Source: Arthrobacter sp. Leaf141 (GTDB taxonomy: Bacteria > Actinomycetota > Actinomycetes > Actinomycetales > Micrococcaceae). Taken from it: a DNA stretch of 64,000 nt. The translations under genes were made by a program, and so were the position numbers. Of this stretch, positions 1 through 8,022 are shown piece by piece (the first letter of the stretch is position 1; each line of letters starts with the position of its first letter). The DNA lies in assembly GCF_001424565.1 (NCBI RefSeq), contig NZ_LMOL01000024.1, positions 39,640-103,639 of the forward strand, given 5' to 3'. The notes beneath the pieces are model-generated. The model did no database searches. It had not been told where the DNA came from and worked only from the letters and a program-made list of their open reading frames with translations.

Positions 1-1335
1 AGAATCGCTTAGTTGCAGTTCCTCGACCACGAGACCCATAGGACTTGTCGTTGAGAACAGCCCTCCGTTGTATGCGGGAATCTCCCACGCGTCGTTGCCG
101 TTGTCGATGCTATCCCAAACCAGGCGTAATCTTTGCCACACGTCTGAATGCTCGGCGCCAATGCCGTCCTCCGTTAACTTCTGCGCCAGTGTCTTTAGGG
201 AGAACTTCGTATACTCATCGTTCTCGCCATGGGGAAGTAACGCACGGTCCTCCGCATATGCCACGAATAGCAATCTGAACAGGATGGTCATCGAGCAGTG
301 GTACGCGCGCTCTACTGCAGCGGTGGAATCTTCATCTGAAAGGGAGCGCAGGACGTCTAGGGTGAGTCTCGGCATCACGTCGTAGTAGATACGCTCTCGC
401 AAACGGACGCCTAGGGCAGCCGCATGCTCGACGGACGCCGCGAGTACCTGTTCGATAGTGCCCGCAGCTGCCAAAGCAGTCGGGGAAAATATCAGTGTAA
501 GGAACCCGGAAAGCTGCGGATCCAAATGCGACGTTTCGAGCTCGAAATAGGTCTCGGTTTGCCCCTTCTTACCGACCCCGGTGTCGGGGCGCGAGGAATG
601 GATACGCAGCCGGGAACCCGAAATGAGAATAAGCCAGGGAATATCGCACTCTGCGGCAAGGGCTAGTCCATGCGCCACGGGTGAGCCGCCCAGCCTGTTT
701 GATCGCCGTTCGAAGCGCTCATCAGTCGTCAGGACAACGGCCAAGGCCCGATCCTCGTTGTCTACCGCAAGTCGTTGGGCGCTCGACCCGTAAGCGGATG
801 TCTTCCAGCCCATCCGGTCCAGAAGCTCCAGACCCTTGTAGCTGAGCAGCTGATCCGACTTCTTGCAGTGCTCTTGCCAATCTCGTCGTCCTGGTACGCC
901 CGACAAGAGTTCCTGAGCGGAGAATAGGCCTCGATTAGTAAGGCCAGGGCTCTCATCGTTAGCCAAGGAAGTAAGTGCTTCCTCTGCCTGTCGCTCAGCA
1001 GTAATGGGATTGGGCTCCGTCAGAAAGGCCGTTGCAATCCGCTCGGCGGACGCAAGAGGCATGCGAACCGCAACTGCACTGTCCCTCAGCCCACATAGGG
1101 TTGCCATGCCGTTTTCGTGGTCGACGACCAACAGGACAGCATTGGCCCGCTTATTCCACCGTGCGTTCCAAGCTTCCCGGATATCACTGAGCTTTGGCTT
1201 TGAGCCGGTGGCGTACGCAACTTCTACGGCGGAAGCTCCTCCCTGACCAACAAAGTAGTAGGTAGGGAGGATGTCTGCGATCCCGGGCTCGGTGGCCCAA
1301 GTCCGCTCGTCGAAATCCGCTAGAAAGTCTGTCAA
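1..1335 (-). CDS. Type IIG / Eco57I-class restriction-modification protein, N-terminal part (cut by window edge)
   Basis: An open frame of 445 codons runs without a stop from a TTG start at 1335 off the left edge, so only the N-terminal part is visible. The start is preceded by a GAGGA Shine-Dalgarno and no other usable start lies upstream. The protein begins TDFLADFDERTW and carries, near residues 380-435, the blocks LLFVAYAEDRALLP and then PAYNGGLFS, which are typical of the N-terminal region of large single-chain restriction-methylation proteins with an Eco57I-type adenine methylase core. Related chains act in type IIG/IIL, BREX (PglX) and DISARM systems. The methylase motif NPPY and the target-recognition domain would lie outside the window, so the exact system cannot be named. 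Confidence 0.72.
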   Translation of the reverse strand, partial: MTDFLADFDERTWATEPGIADILPTYYFVGQGGASAVEVAYATGSKPKLSDIREAWNARWNKRANAVLLVVDHENGMATLCGLRDSAVAVRMPLASAERIATAFLTEPNPITAERQAEEALTSLANDESPGLTNRGLFSAQELLSGVPGRRDWQEHCKKSDQLLSYKGLELLDRMGWKTSAYGSSAQRLAVDNEDRALAVVLTTDERFERRSNRLGGSPVAHGLALAAECDIPWLILISGSRLRIHSSRPDTGVGKKGQTETYFELETSHLDPQLSGFLTLIFSPTALAAAGTIEQVLAASVEHAAALGVRLRERIYYDVMPRLTLDVLRSLSDEDSTAAVERAYHCSMTILFRLLFVAYAEDRALLPHGENDEYTKFSLKTLAQKLTEDGIGAEHSDVWQRLRLVWDSIDNGNDAWEIPAYNGGLFSTTSPMGLVVEELQLSDS

Positions 1336-1848
1336 TGCTGGTCCTCGTTGTAATTCTCGTCTGGTCGTTTGTCGCTGCCTAGGTAACAGCATGCCCCACT
1401 GATGCCGGATTCTGGACCTCCGCGACGGAGTGGCCGGTAACTTTCAGCCCCGGTGGGCACGGTTGAGTATCTCGGGCGGCGCCGGGGGTCTGGCTCAAGA
1501 GCTGAACAGGCTGAGCTCTGATGCGCGCCCGAAATACCCGCTGGATCGTGCAGGACTTGGGGCTAGTGCCGGCCGGCCCGTTGGACGCCGACCGGGTTTT
1601 TGTGTCGACTTGATCGGAACCGCCAAGGACGGCTTCATTTGGTACCCGCCTCAGCGGCTCCTCGATTCAGGAACTTGTGTCCCTGCCGTTTATCAGCCGG
1701 GACATCTCAGGAGCTCTAAATCGATCCGATCGGGATAGGACTGCCGTCCGGGTCCACAGTACCGCGGCCGCGGCGGGGACGTTGTCAGGTCCGTCGGACT
1801 GCCCCGGATGAAGAGTCCTGGGCAAGTCTGCCGGGTGGACGACCGCGT
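1336..1848. other. Intergenic stretch with no supported gene
   Basis: About 510 bases separate the restriction-modification gene from the helicase-associated-domain gene. Short frames exist on both strands but none has a recognisable domain or a good ribosome-binding site. I see no tRNA, terminator or repeat that I can support. Confidence 0.4.
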
Positions 1849-2499
1849 TTATCGGCGTACCGGGCGACCCCTTGTTCGCCCGGTACGCCAGCCGGGAACA
1901 GCGACATCCAGGAGCTTGATCTTCGCGGGTTCGAGCTCGCCCAAGAGGTGCTTTTGCCTCGGGGCGTGGATCCACACCCCGAGGGTGCGTTCATGGTCTG
2001 AGGCGTAGTGGTGGTGGCGGGGCCAGTCGTTGCCGGCGGCGCGGAAGGCCGTAAGCTGGGCGAGCCGGTCCTGCCACCGCGCTACATCCGCTGCTGCCCT
2101 GTGGTTCCCAGCCCAGCCGGGGACCCGTGCGAGGCCCTTGCGGTAGACGGGATGGATTGTGCCGTCGACTGCTTCGCGACGTCGGTCCGAGAGCCACCGG
2201 GCCATCGACCGTTCCCCCTTGTCCTCGGAGCGGTAACGGGGAAACCGGCCCTCGACCTCAATCCAAGCGATGATCTCCTCCATGCGGGTCAGGCCCGCGG
2301 GAGAGGGGCTGGTTCCGGTGCTGGCCGCGGCAAGATGGCCGGCCTCGAGCCCCGGGTCCTGGCGGCGAGCGATGGCCAAGTGGTAACCGACCGTGGCGGG
2401 TTCGGCGCGCACCAGCTCAGCGATGCGTTTCCGGCTCAGCCCGAGCCGGTACATCAACACCCATTCCGCGTCAGGAGCGCGCCGCAACTTGCTGTCCAT
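1849..2499 (-). CDS. Helicase-associated (HA) domain protein with N-terminal helix-turn-helix
   Basis: 216 aa. Residues about 13-45 look like a helix-turn-helix (WVLMYRLGLSRKRIAELV). Residues about 70-125 form a weak and 143-205 a good helicase-associated repeat: W-x-L-x-x-L-x-A-F, then DHERTLGVWIHAPRQ and LLDVAVPGW. HA repeats occur singly or in tandem at the C-termini of bacterial superfamily II helicases and in stand-alone proteins of Arthrobacter-like genomes. No helicase motor is present here. DNA binding is the likely activity; the role is unknown. The last residues (TGRTRGRPVRR) follow directly after the final repeat. Confidence 0.7.
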   Translation of the reverse strand: MDSKLRRAPDAEWVLMYRLGLSRKRIAELVRAEPATVGYHLAIARRQDPGLEAGHLAAASTGTSPSPAGLTRMEEIIAWIEVEGRFPRYRSEDKGERSMARWLSDRRREAVDGTIHPVYRKGLARVPGWAGNHRAAADVARWQDRLAQLTAFRAAGNDWPRHHHYASDHERTLGVWIHAPRQKHLLGELEPAKIKLLDVAVPGWRTGRTRGRPVRR

Positions 2500-2954
2500 G
2501 ATGGTGTCATCCTGCCACTGCGTTGGCTTGGAGAGGTCCTCGATGGATGTAAGTCCGAAAATCGCCTGACAGGGGCCGAGCGGTGATGATGACTGTAGGG
2601 AGTCGCCAAGGCAGCTGCGTGGGCATATTTATAAAATATAAAGAATATAAGAAATGTAAAACTGTATAAAAGGATGGTTTGTGAGCATCCGGTAAGACCG
2701 ACCGCCGGCGCCTGGCCCCCACCTATCAGTGGGGCCCAGCTTCATTTTCCGTGCTCGTGAGCTGCGTCTGCCATGGCTACTGAACGCGCGCCATCAGAAA
2801 TGCAGTATGACCCTGGCCGTCCCTAGCGGTTACATCGACGCCCCTTCCGCGTACGGCGCGGCAGCTGCAACCGCCCGTCCACGACGGGCTCATCCGTCCA
2901 CGGCGCGGGCTCAAAAAGCTCTCGTGTGGGACGTTCCGATGCTCCTGCCAGCCT
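2500..2954. other. Intergenic stretch with AT-rich block
   Basis: No supported gene. The notable feature is an AT-rich block at about 2623-2675 made of TATAAAATATAAAG-like runs in an otherwise GC-rich region, upstream of the minus-strand helicase-associated-domain gene. It could contain that gene's promoter. Confidence 0.4.
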
Positions 2955-3416
2955 CTACCGCGGAAGGGATCCCTTCAACTTCCGCAGGTATTCATCCATC
3001 GTGACTTCGCCGCTGACGAATGCATTGATGTTCTCGACCGCCTAGCGGGTAGGCTGCATACCCTCCAGAGCCCAACTGGCCATCACGTCGATGGTGAGCT
3101 CGCGTTTCTGCTCAGGTGTCAGGACGCGGTCAGCTTGAACGGGGGCCGCGTCTATCGGCAGTCTGCGCCTGCTGGTGCTCCCTATTGCCACCTCCTCGTC
3201 TGGTACTGCTGGTCCTTCAAGCTTATCGACTGAGTTGGGGACCCCTGGACGTCCCGACGGGTACGTGAAGACATTGGTAGCCGTCTGCCCGGAACCGGAA
3301 CCGGAATCGCTCACGCTAATGGCTGTGGGATTTGCCAGCCCGTCAGGTGTCCACGCGCCCTCGTACTTGCGGCGGTCATCGCAGTTGCTCGCGGCTGCAA
3401 TCGAAGACATATCCAC
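2955..3416 (-). pseudogene. VbhA-like antitoxin with in-frame TAG, cognate Fic toxin absent
   Basis: Read on the minus strand from ATG at 3416, the frame has 124 codons, meets TAG at 3042-3044, and continues in the same frame for another 28 codons to TAG at 2955-2957. The two halves together give LTIDVMASWALEGMQPT, then, after the stop, VENINAFVSGEVTMDEYL and LRKLKGSLPR. This is the continuous C-terminal motif of VbhA-type antitoxins, which neutralise Fic-domain AMP-transferases. The stop lies where a Glu codon would be one base away. No Fic gene follows downstream, so the gene is probably a decayed orphan. The N-terminal 80 residues are Ser/Gly-rich and not conserved to my eye. Confidence 0.6.
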
Positions 3417-3435
3417 ATGTTGAGGAACCTGTGGA

Positions 3436-3447
3436 GAACATATGTTC
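3436..3447. promoter_or_regulatory. LexA/SOS box
   Basis: GAACATATGTTC is a perfect dyad, extended on the right to GTTCGA. It matches the actinobacterial/Firmicute LexA operator (CGAAC-N4-GTTCG). It sits directly over the predicted -35 of the plus-strand gene at 3481 and 20 nt upstream of the divergent antitoxin-like gene. Confidence 0.75.
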
Positions 3448-3468
3448 GATAAAGGTCCAAATTCGTTC

Positions 3469-3474
3469 TAAAAT
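3469..3474 (+). promoter_or_regulatory. Predicted -10 element of a leaderless SOS gene
   Basis: TAAAAT lies 6 bases upstream of the GTG at 3481, so transcription would start at or next to the start codon. A -35 position 17 bases further upstream falls at the edge of the LexA box. There is no Shine-Dalgarno before the GTG, which fits a leaderless transcript, a common arrangement in Actinobacteria. Confidence 0.5.
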
Positions 3475-3480
3475 TGAGCC

Positions 3481-3744
3481 GTGGTCAAGTCAGGCTCTCC
3501 GGAGGATATGGAGCGGATGATGGCGCGCCTGGACGCCGACCGGATCCGCCCGATGGACGACAGCTCGCCAATCCGGGACTTCCCCAGGTACGGCCGGCCC
3601 TTGGTGTGCGTCAACGGGATTTACGGCAAGGCCGTGGCCTGGTCGCATAGTTACGGTCTGATCGAGTGGCTGGATGTGTCCGGCGAGTATCACCTGAGCT
3701 GGGCGCAGTCAGCGAGCATCAAGCGCGTGACGGATGAGGAATAG
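3481..3744 (+). CDS. Small SOS-controlled protein of unknown function
   Basis: 87 aa from GTG. The family is not one I can name. The protein has a charged N-terminus (EDMERMMARLDADRIRPMDD) and a compact C-terminal part with RYGRPLVCVNGIYGKAVAWS and GLIEWLDVSGEYHLSW, suggesting a small beta-rich fold. Its promoter overlaps a perfect LexA box, so it should be induced by DNA damage. An alternative start is the ATG at 3517 or 3520, which has GGAGG upstream. The Orc1/Cdc6-like ATPase follows about 100 bases downstream on the same strand. Confidence 0.65.
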   Translation: MVKSGSPEDMERMMARLDADRIRPMDDSSPIRDFPRYGRPLVCVNGIYGKAVAWSHSYGLIEWLDVSGEYHLSWAQSASIKRVTDEE

Positions 3745-3791
3745 AAGGGCAGCAGCGGACTTTAGCTGCGATCGAAGAGTCTCAATAAGAC

Positions 3792-3832
3792 CGCATAAGC
3801 TATTATCCATTTTTCTGGATATGGCTTTATGC
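3792..3832. promoter_or_regulatory. Nested dyad before the Orc1/Cdc6-like ATPase gene
   Basis: TATCCA at 3804-3809 and TGGATA at 3816-3821 form an inner inverted repeat. GCATAAGC and GCTTTATGC form an imperfect outer pair. The element ends just before the preferred start codon at 3841 and could be an operator or a leader hairpin. Confidence 0.4.
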
Positions 3833-3840
3833 TTACGGAT

Positions 3841-5013
3841 ATGGAAAGCGCACTGAACCCGTATTCGCCCGGCTCGGGCCGGCGTCCGGCAGAGCTGGCT
3901 GGCAGGCAGGACGAGGTGGACGCGTTCGACCTGCTGATGGCCAAGGCCCGGCAGCGTCGACCGGACCGTGGGATTGTCCTGCACGGGCTCCGGGGTGTCG
4001 GGAAGACTGTGCTGTTGAACGAGTTCCGGCGGCAGGCCGAACGTGCGGAATTCATGGTGGTCACCCTTGAAGGCCGGGACGCTGACGGCGGCCCGGATGC
4101 CGTCAGGGCGAAGCTGGCGAGGAATCTTCTCCAGGCGGGGCGAAAGCTCAACAACAGGAGCGCCGGAGCGACTTTGAAATCCGCCCTTGGCAGTGTGGCT
4201 TCCTTCTCCGCCAAACTGGGGGTTACCGGTATCGATATCGGCGTCGCACTCAACCGCGGCCGAGCGGACTCGGGATCCATCGAGGTTGACCTTGAAGAGC
4301 TGGTCGAGGATCTATGCACGGCATTGGCAGAGAAACGGTCTGGCCTGGTCTTTGTGATCGACGAGATGCAGGACCTTGACGCGCCCCTGATCGCGGCGCT
4401 ACTCAGTGTGCAGCATCTGGCGAACCAACGGGAATGGCCGTTCTACATCGCCGGCGCCGGCCTGCCCAACCTGCCCTCTGTTCTCAGCGAATCCCGCTCT
4501 TACGCCGAGCGGCTGTTCAAATACCGGAGCATCGGCCCGCTGCCGCGCCCGGCGGCGGAATCCGCCCTGACTGTCCCCGCCGCGAAATTCGGCGCGTCCT
4601 TCGAGCCGGCCGCCAGAGACCTGCTCCTGGACGCTTCCGGCGGCTATCCGTACTTCCTGCAGGAATACGGCTTCGCCGCATGGGAGACCGCACCCGAGAA
4701 GGTCATCACCGTCGGCGACGCTCAGGTTGCCGTGGAAATCGGCCGACAGCAGCTTGACCAGGGCTTCTTTCCGTCCCGCTGGGAGCGGGCGTCCAAGGCC
4801 GAAAAGTCGTACCTACAGCTCATGGCCCTCGACGGCGACGAGGGGTCCAGCACCGCTGACCTGGCCACCAGGGCGCAAAAGAAGCAAAGCTCGATGACCA
4901 TGACCCGGTCCTCGCTGATCCGCAAGGGCATTATCTACCCACCGGCGCTCGGTCGGGTGGCGTTCACCGTTCCCGGGATGGCGGACTACATTTCACGATT
5001 CAGGGACGCCTGA
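3841..5013 (+). CDS. Orc1/Cdc6-like AAA ATPase with C-terminal winged helix
   Basis: 390 aa from ATG at 3841; an in-frame ATG at 3829 lies inside a dyad and is less likely. The protein opens NPYSPGSGRRPAELAGRQ, typical of this actinobacterial family. It has Walker A GLRGVGKT near residue 52, Walker B LVFVIDEMQDL near 168, a sensor-like IAGAGLPNLP near 205, and a C-terminal winged-helix-like region (ATRAQKKQSSMTMTRSSLIRKGIIYP). Such proteins are STAND/Orc1-type ATPases of uncertain role, often found in mobile or defence regions. It is probably cytoplasmic and DNA-associated. Transfer together with neighbours is plausible but not shown. Confidence 0.75.
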   Translation: MESALNPYSPGSGRRPAELAGRQDEVDAFDLLMAKARQRRPDRGIVLHGLRGVGKTVLLNEFRRQAERAEFMVVTLEGRDADGGPDAVRAKLARNLLQAGRKLNNRSAGATLKSALGSVASFSAKLGVTGIDIGVALNRGRADSGSIEVDLEELVEDLCTALAEKRSGLVFVIDEMQDLDAPLIAALLSVQHLANQREWPFYIAGAGLPNLPSVLSESRSYAERLFKYRSIGPLPRPAAESALTVPAAKFGASFEPAARDLLLDASGGYPYFLQEYGFAAWETAPEKVITVGDAQVAVEIGRQQLDQGFFPSRWERASKAEKSYLQLMALDGDEGSSTADLATRAQKKQSSMTMTRSSLIRKGIIYPPALGRVAFTVPGMADYISRFRDA

Positions 5014-5352
5014 CCGCAACTCCGACTCTCGACCGCTCGAGGAGGCTATCTGGGGTCATTCCCGCGGGTGCCGACCGAGGTCCCAAAGGATGGCTCGAAC
5101 CTAGTGTCAGGTGTCCCATACTGGAGGCGAGACCATCCTCCCGCGTCACCCGCCGACCGAAGTCTGTCGGCCCAGGTGCGAATACAGGTGGGTCATCGTG
5201 CAAACACCGACAAGCTGTTGGCAGCATGTCGGGCCGAGAGTGCGCAGTCGATCCACAACATAATCCCTGTTATCGTGTGCGTCTTGAAATCACCGGACGG
5301 TCCGCTCGATCGGCTACAGGTGTCACGATGTCTCCAGGCGGCCTGCCAGCGT
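5014..5352. other. Intergenic stretch between convergent genes
   Basis: About 340 bases between the end of the Orc1/Cdc6-like gene and the end of the RloC-like gene. I see no gene or strong hairpin that I can support. Confidence 0.4.
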
Positions 5353-7620
5353 TTATGCCGCTTCGGGAACGTCTTGCGTCTCTTCTTCCGTCTTGGACGC
5401 CTCCGTTGACAGGCCCATCATCATTAGGTAGTGACCTTCTTGGTTTTGTTCCTTGAAGATTCGGCGGAACACCCTCAGATTCATCTCGGTTGTTGTTGCT
5501 GTGGGTGAGTAGTCAAGGTCATCAAATATCGCGTGTGAACCGGCATTTATCCAAGAGAACAAGGCACGACAGATGGTTTGATCCTCCCCCTCAAACTTTT
5601 CTATTATCGCGGTGTTGTCTACACCACCGAGCACCTTGAAGTATGTTTCGAGGATCCTGCGCAGAATGTTCTGAAGACTCCCAGCCGATGCGGATGGATC
5701 CTGCGATGATTGTTTGACCTCTGCCCACAACGAGGCGTAAGCAGTCTGAATCGGGTTTTTCTTATTCAGGGAAAACTCGCTCGGCTGGTCGCTCCGCTTA
5801 CGGACAATCCCGTACTGCCATCCGCTGTTCTTTTCGCCTTGGGCCTTGTATGTGACTTCTTTGTGGAAGTATGCGTTGTGCGTCAACAGGATTAGCTGCC
5901 GAACTCGGCCCTTGCCGCCGGCGATGTCAGCGACTATGCGCCGAACGAGCGTCGACACGGAGTAGAGCACTTCGCTATCGAGGCTCGAGATGGGATCGTC
6001 GATGACTGCGACAAGTTCGTTTCGCTCATTGCTCTCCTGAGGTGTGCCGAGAAGTGACTGTGCGAAGTACAGAAATGTGATGAATGTTTGCTCGCCTTCG
6101 CTGAGAGTTTCGGAAGCGATCTCGCCGTTCTCGCGCACCAGCGAGTATCCGTCTTTTACCGCGGTGGATGGCTTCAGCCAAAAGCTGTGGAAGCCGACCG
6201 ATTTCAAGAGACTGTTGATGGTGGTGATAATCGGTTGGCTGGAGGTGATCTTTGCCTGGAGTTCACGGAGGCGTGCCTCCTTCGCTTGTAGGGTGCTCTC
6301 CTGCAATGCGATCTTGGTTTCCAGTCCTTCCTTGCCTTTGACCAAGCTAGGCATGGCACCTTCAAGGTGTGCCACTTCCGTTCCTAGTGTTATATGGGCG
6401 AAGCTGATCCAACAGCGGTCAAGGAGAGCCTTTTTTGCGGTTGCTCGGTTCTGCAGACGCTGATTAAACGTTCTTATGGAGGCGTTGGCCTCCACGACGA
6501 GGGTATTCACTGCATCCACCTCGGCAGCGGGATACGCGGTCGTCACGATCGCGGACGGCCCGCTCAGTTTGGTCGCGAGTGCCAATGCCATTTGCTCCAG
6601 TGCTTGCTCAAGTTCTAGCCGTGCTGCGTGGAAACGCTCGACATTGAGATGATCCGCCACCCTCGGCTGCCCGAGGACGTCGTCAAAGTAGATTTGCCAG
6701 GCGTCGACCCAGGATCGGGCGTGCCGCTGCAACCCTTTTAGCTGCTCTATCTGCTGCGCATATCGCCTATCGAAGTAGGCGTCGAGTTGCTCGATGAGGT
6801 CGGCTGGAACCCTCTGCTGGCAAAAGGGGCACACGTCCGCTGCCCTGTCTAGATAGTGACGCCCATGCTCTACCCAATCTGCGTTCTGAAGCTGTTGGAT
6901 CAACGGTGCAAGGTGCACGTCGGTGCTGCCAACAATTGGAGTTGCGAGAAGGAAGAATCCCGGCTCATTTTCGAGACGGATATGTCGTCCAAGGGGAATT
7001 TCCGCGATCTGAACGGCTCGCTCATCAAGTACAGCCGTCGCTTCGGTTTCCAAGGCATCGAAATCCTCAGCAGTCGATTTGTTCTCGGTCGCGGCTTGGA
7101 GTAGCCGGTTGAGCAGCTTTTCCTTGTTATTGCTGAATCCGACGAACATCTGTTGGAGCCCGGACGGGACTTCAGTGCGCTTGCTCCAAGCAGCGTCTTT
7201 TAGCGTGTCCCTAGCAGCTTCGATCTCCGCCTGCTTTTTCGCTAGATCGTCGCGAGACTGTCCGAGTCGCTTTTTCGTGGTGCTTATGATCCCGGAGGGC
7301 GTGGTCAGCTCGTCAATCTCAGCTCGTAGATTGCCGTTCGTCTCACCGAGCGTGAACACGCCTGGAAGGTTCGCGGCCTGCTTCAGGGTATTGGTGACGT
7401 AGTCACGGTTGTAGACCTTGATGTCGTGCGCGTCCGTTTGCGGACTCCATACGATCTCGGTTCCCGGGAAGCGACCCGGGTCAGCGAATGCCCGGCTGAT
7501 GGTTGTCTTTCCAGAGCCGTTCGGGCCGAAAATGAACGTGACCGGTGTGAGCGGGCCAATGGTGGTGTCGCCTTCTGAGCCAAATGCGGGGGTGCCCCTC
7601 AATTGCAGCGAATTAAGCAT
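5353..7620 (-). CDS. RloC/PrrC-like AAA_13 ATPase, putative anticodon nuclease
   Basis: 755 aa. Walker A GPNGSGKT is at residues 32-39. A long coiled coil is interrupted by a zinc-hook motif VCPFCQQ near 261-267. An ABC signature ETLSEGEQTF is near 500, Walker B VAVIDDPISSLDSE near 535, and the H-loop LILLTHNAYFHKEV near 580. The C-terminal part has RRILE (R-x3-E) near 655 and INAGSH near 690, resembling the Arg-Glu-His set of the PrrC/RloC anticodon nuclease domain. These enzymes cut tRNA during phage attack; RloC senses DNA damage through an SMC/Rad50-like ATPase. ATPase class is firm, nuclease activity is inferred. The start ATG overlaps the stop of a small upstream gene by 8 nt. Confidence 0.78.
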   Translation of the reverse strand: MLNSLQLRGTPAFGSEGDTTIGPLTPVTFIFGPNGSGKTTISRAFADPGRFPGTEIVWSPQTDAHDIKVYNRDYVTNTLKQAANLPGVFTLGETNGNLRAEIDELTTPSGIISTTKKRLGQSRDDLAKKQAEIEAARDTLKDAAWSKRTEVPSGLQQMFVGFSNNKEKLLNRLLQAATENKSTAEDFDALETEATAVLDERAVQIAEIPLGRHIRLENEPGFFLLATPIVGSTDVHLAPLIQQLQNADWVEHGRHYLDRAADVCPFCQQRVPADLIEQLDAYFDRRYAQQIEQLKGLQRHARSWVDAWQIYFDDVLGQPRVADHLNVERFHAARLELEQALEQMALALATKLSGPSAIVTTAYPAAEVDAVNTLVVEANASIRTFNQRLQNRATAKKALLDRCWISFAHITLGTEVAHLEGAMPSLVKGKEGLETKIALQESTLQAKEARLRELQAKITSSQPIITTINSLLKSVGFHSFWLKPSTAVKDGYSLVRENGEIASETLSEGEQTFITFLYFAQSLLGTPQESNERNELVAVIDDPISSLDSEVLYSVSTLVRRIVADIAGGKGRVRQLILLTHNAYFHKEVTYKAQGEKNSGWQYGIVRKRSDQPSEFSLNKKNPIQTAYASLWAEVKQSSQDPSASAGSLQNILRRILETYFKVLGGVDNTAIIEKFEGEDQTICRALFSWINAGSHAIFDDLDYSPTATTTEMNLRVFRRIFKEQNQEGHYLMMMGLSTEASKTEEETQDVPEAA

Positions 7621-7774
7621 CGATGATGCCGCCTGCGGGCAGACACGTCGAGATTTTCACAGTCTCGATGTGGTGTTTCACGATGTGGAGGCCCGTGAAA
7701 CGTGCATTGTTCCTACCGCCTTCGGAGGCCGCCGAGCCGAGCGGATTGAACTGAACCTGAACTTTCGTGGGCAA
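7613..7774 (-). CDS. Small leader protein coupled to the RloC-like gene
   Basis: 53 aa from a TTG at 7774. It is preceded by a strong AAAGGAG Shine-Dalgarno and ends in TAA inside ATGCTTAA, so its last codons overlap the first codons of the RloC-like gene. That overlap indicates translational coupling. The peptide begins MPTKVQVQFNPLGSAA, includes GLHIVKHHIETVKISTCLP and ends GGIIDA. I do not recognise a family. It could be a small partner, an inhibitor, or simply a translated leader. Confidence 0.6.
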   Translation of the reverse strand: MPTKVQVQFNPLGSAASEGGRNNARFTGLHIVKHHIETVKISTCLPAGGIIDA

Positions 7775-7932
7775 TGTTTGCTCCTTTCGATCAGATTCTC
7801 CACCGGATTTCCATAAATGCCTCGCGACTCACGGAAGAAATGAAGAATTGAATACAGCTGTCATTCGTAGGGTCGGAAGCGGCTTTATCTCGGACTGCAC
7901 GAACGACCTGCCGGCGACGCCTTGGCGGTGGG

Positions 7933-7961
7933 CGCTAGTATCCAAAATCCGGATACTAGCG
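7933..7961. promoter_or_regulatory. Perfect 11-bp inverted repeat upstream of the RloC-like operon
   Basis: CGCTAGTATCC, a 7-base AAAATCC spacer and GGATACTAGCG form a perfect dyad between the end of the tiny membrane protein gene (8023) and the leader gene start (7774). It has no clear U-tract. It may be an operator for the RloC-like operon or a terminator for the gene upstream. Confidence 0.5.
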
Positions 7962-8022
7962 GGTTGTGATGCCCGTCGCCATGCATCGCGACTCCGTCGG
8001 TACTTCCTGCCGAGGCCGCGGC

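Noticed and set aside
2008..2586. A 192-codon plus-strand frame opposite the helicase-associated-domain gene
   Set aside because: No recognisable domain, and the minus strand carries HA repeats.
5000..5227. A 75-codon minus-strand frame in the 5.0-5.35 kb gap
   Set aside because: No ribosome-binding site, no domain, and it runs into the end of the ATPase gene.
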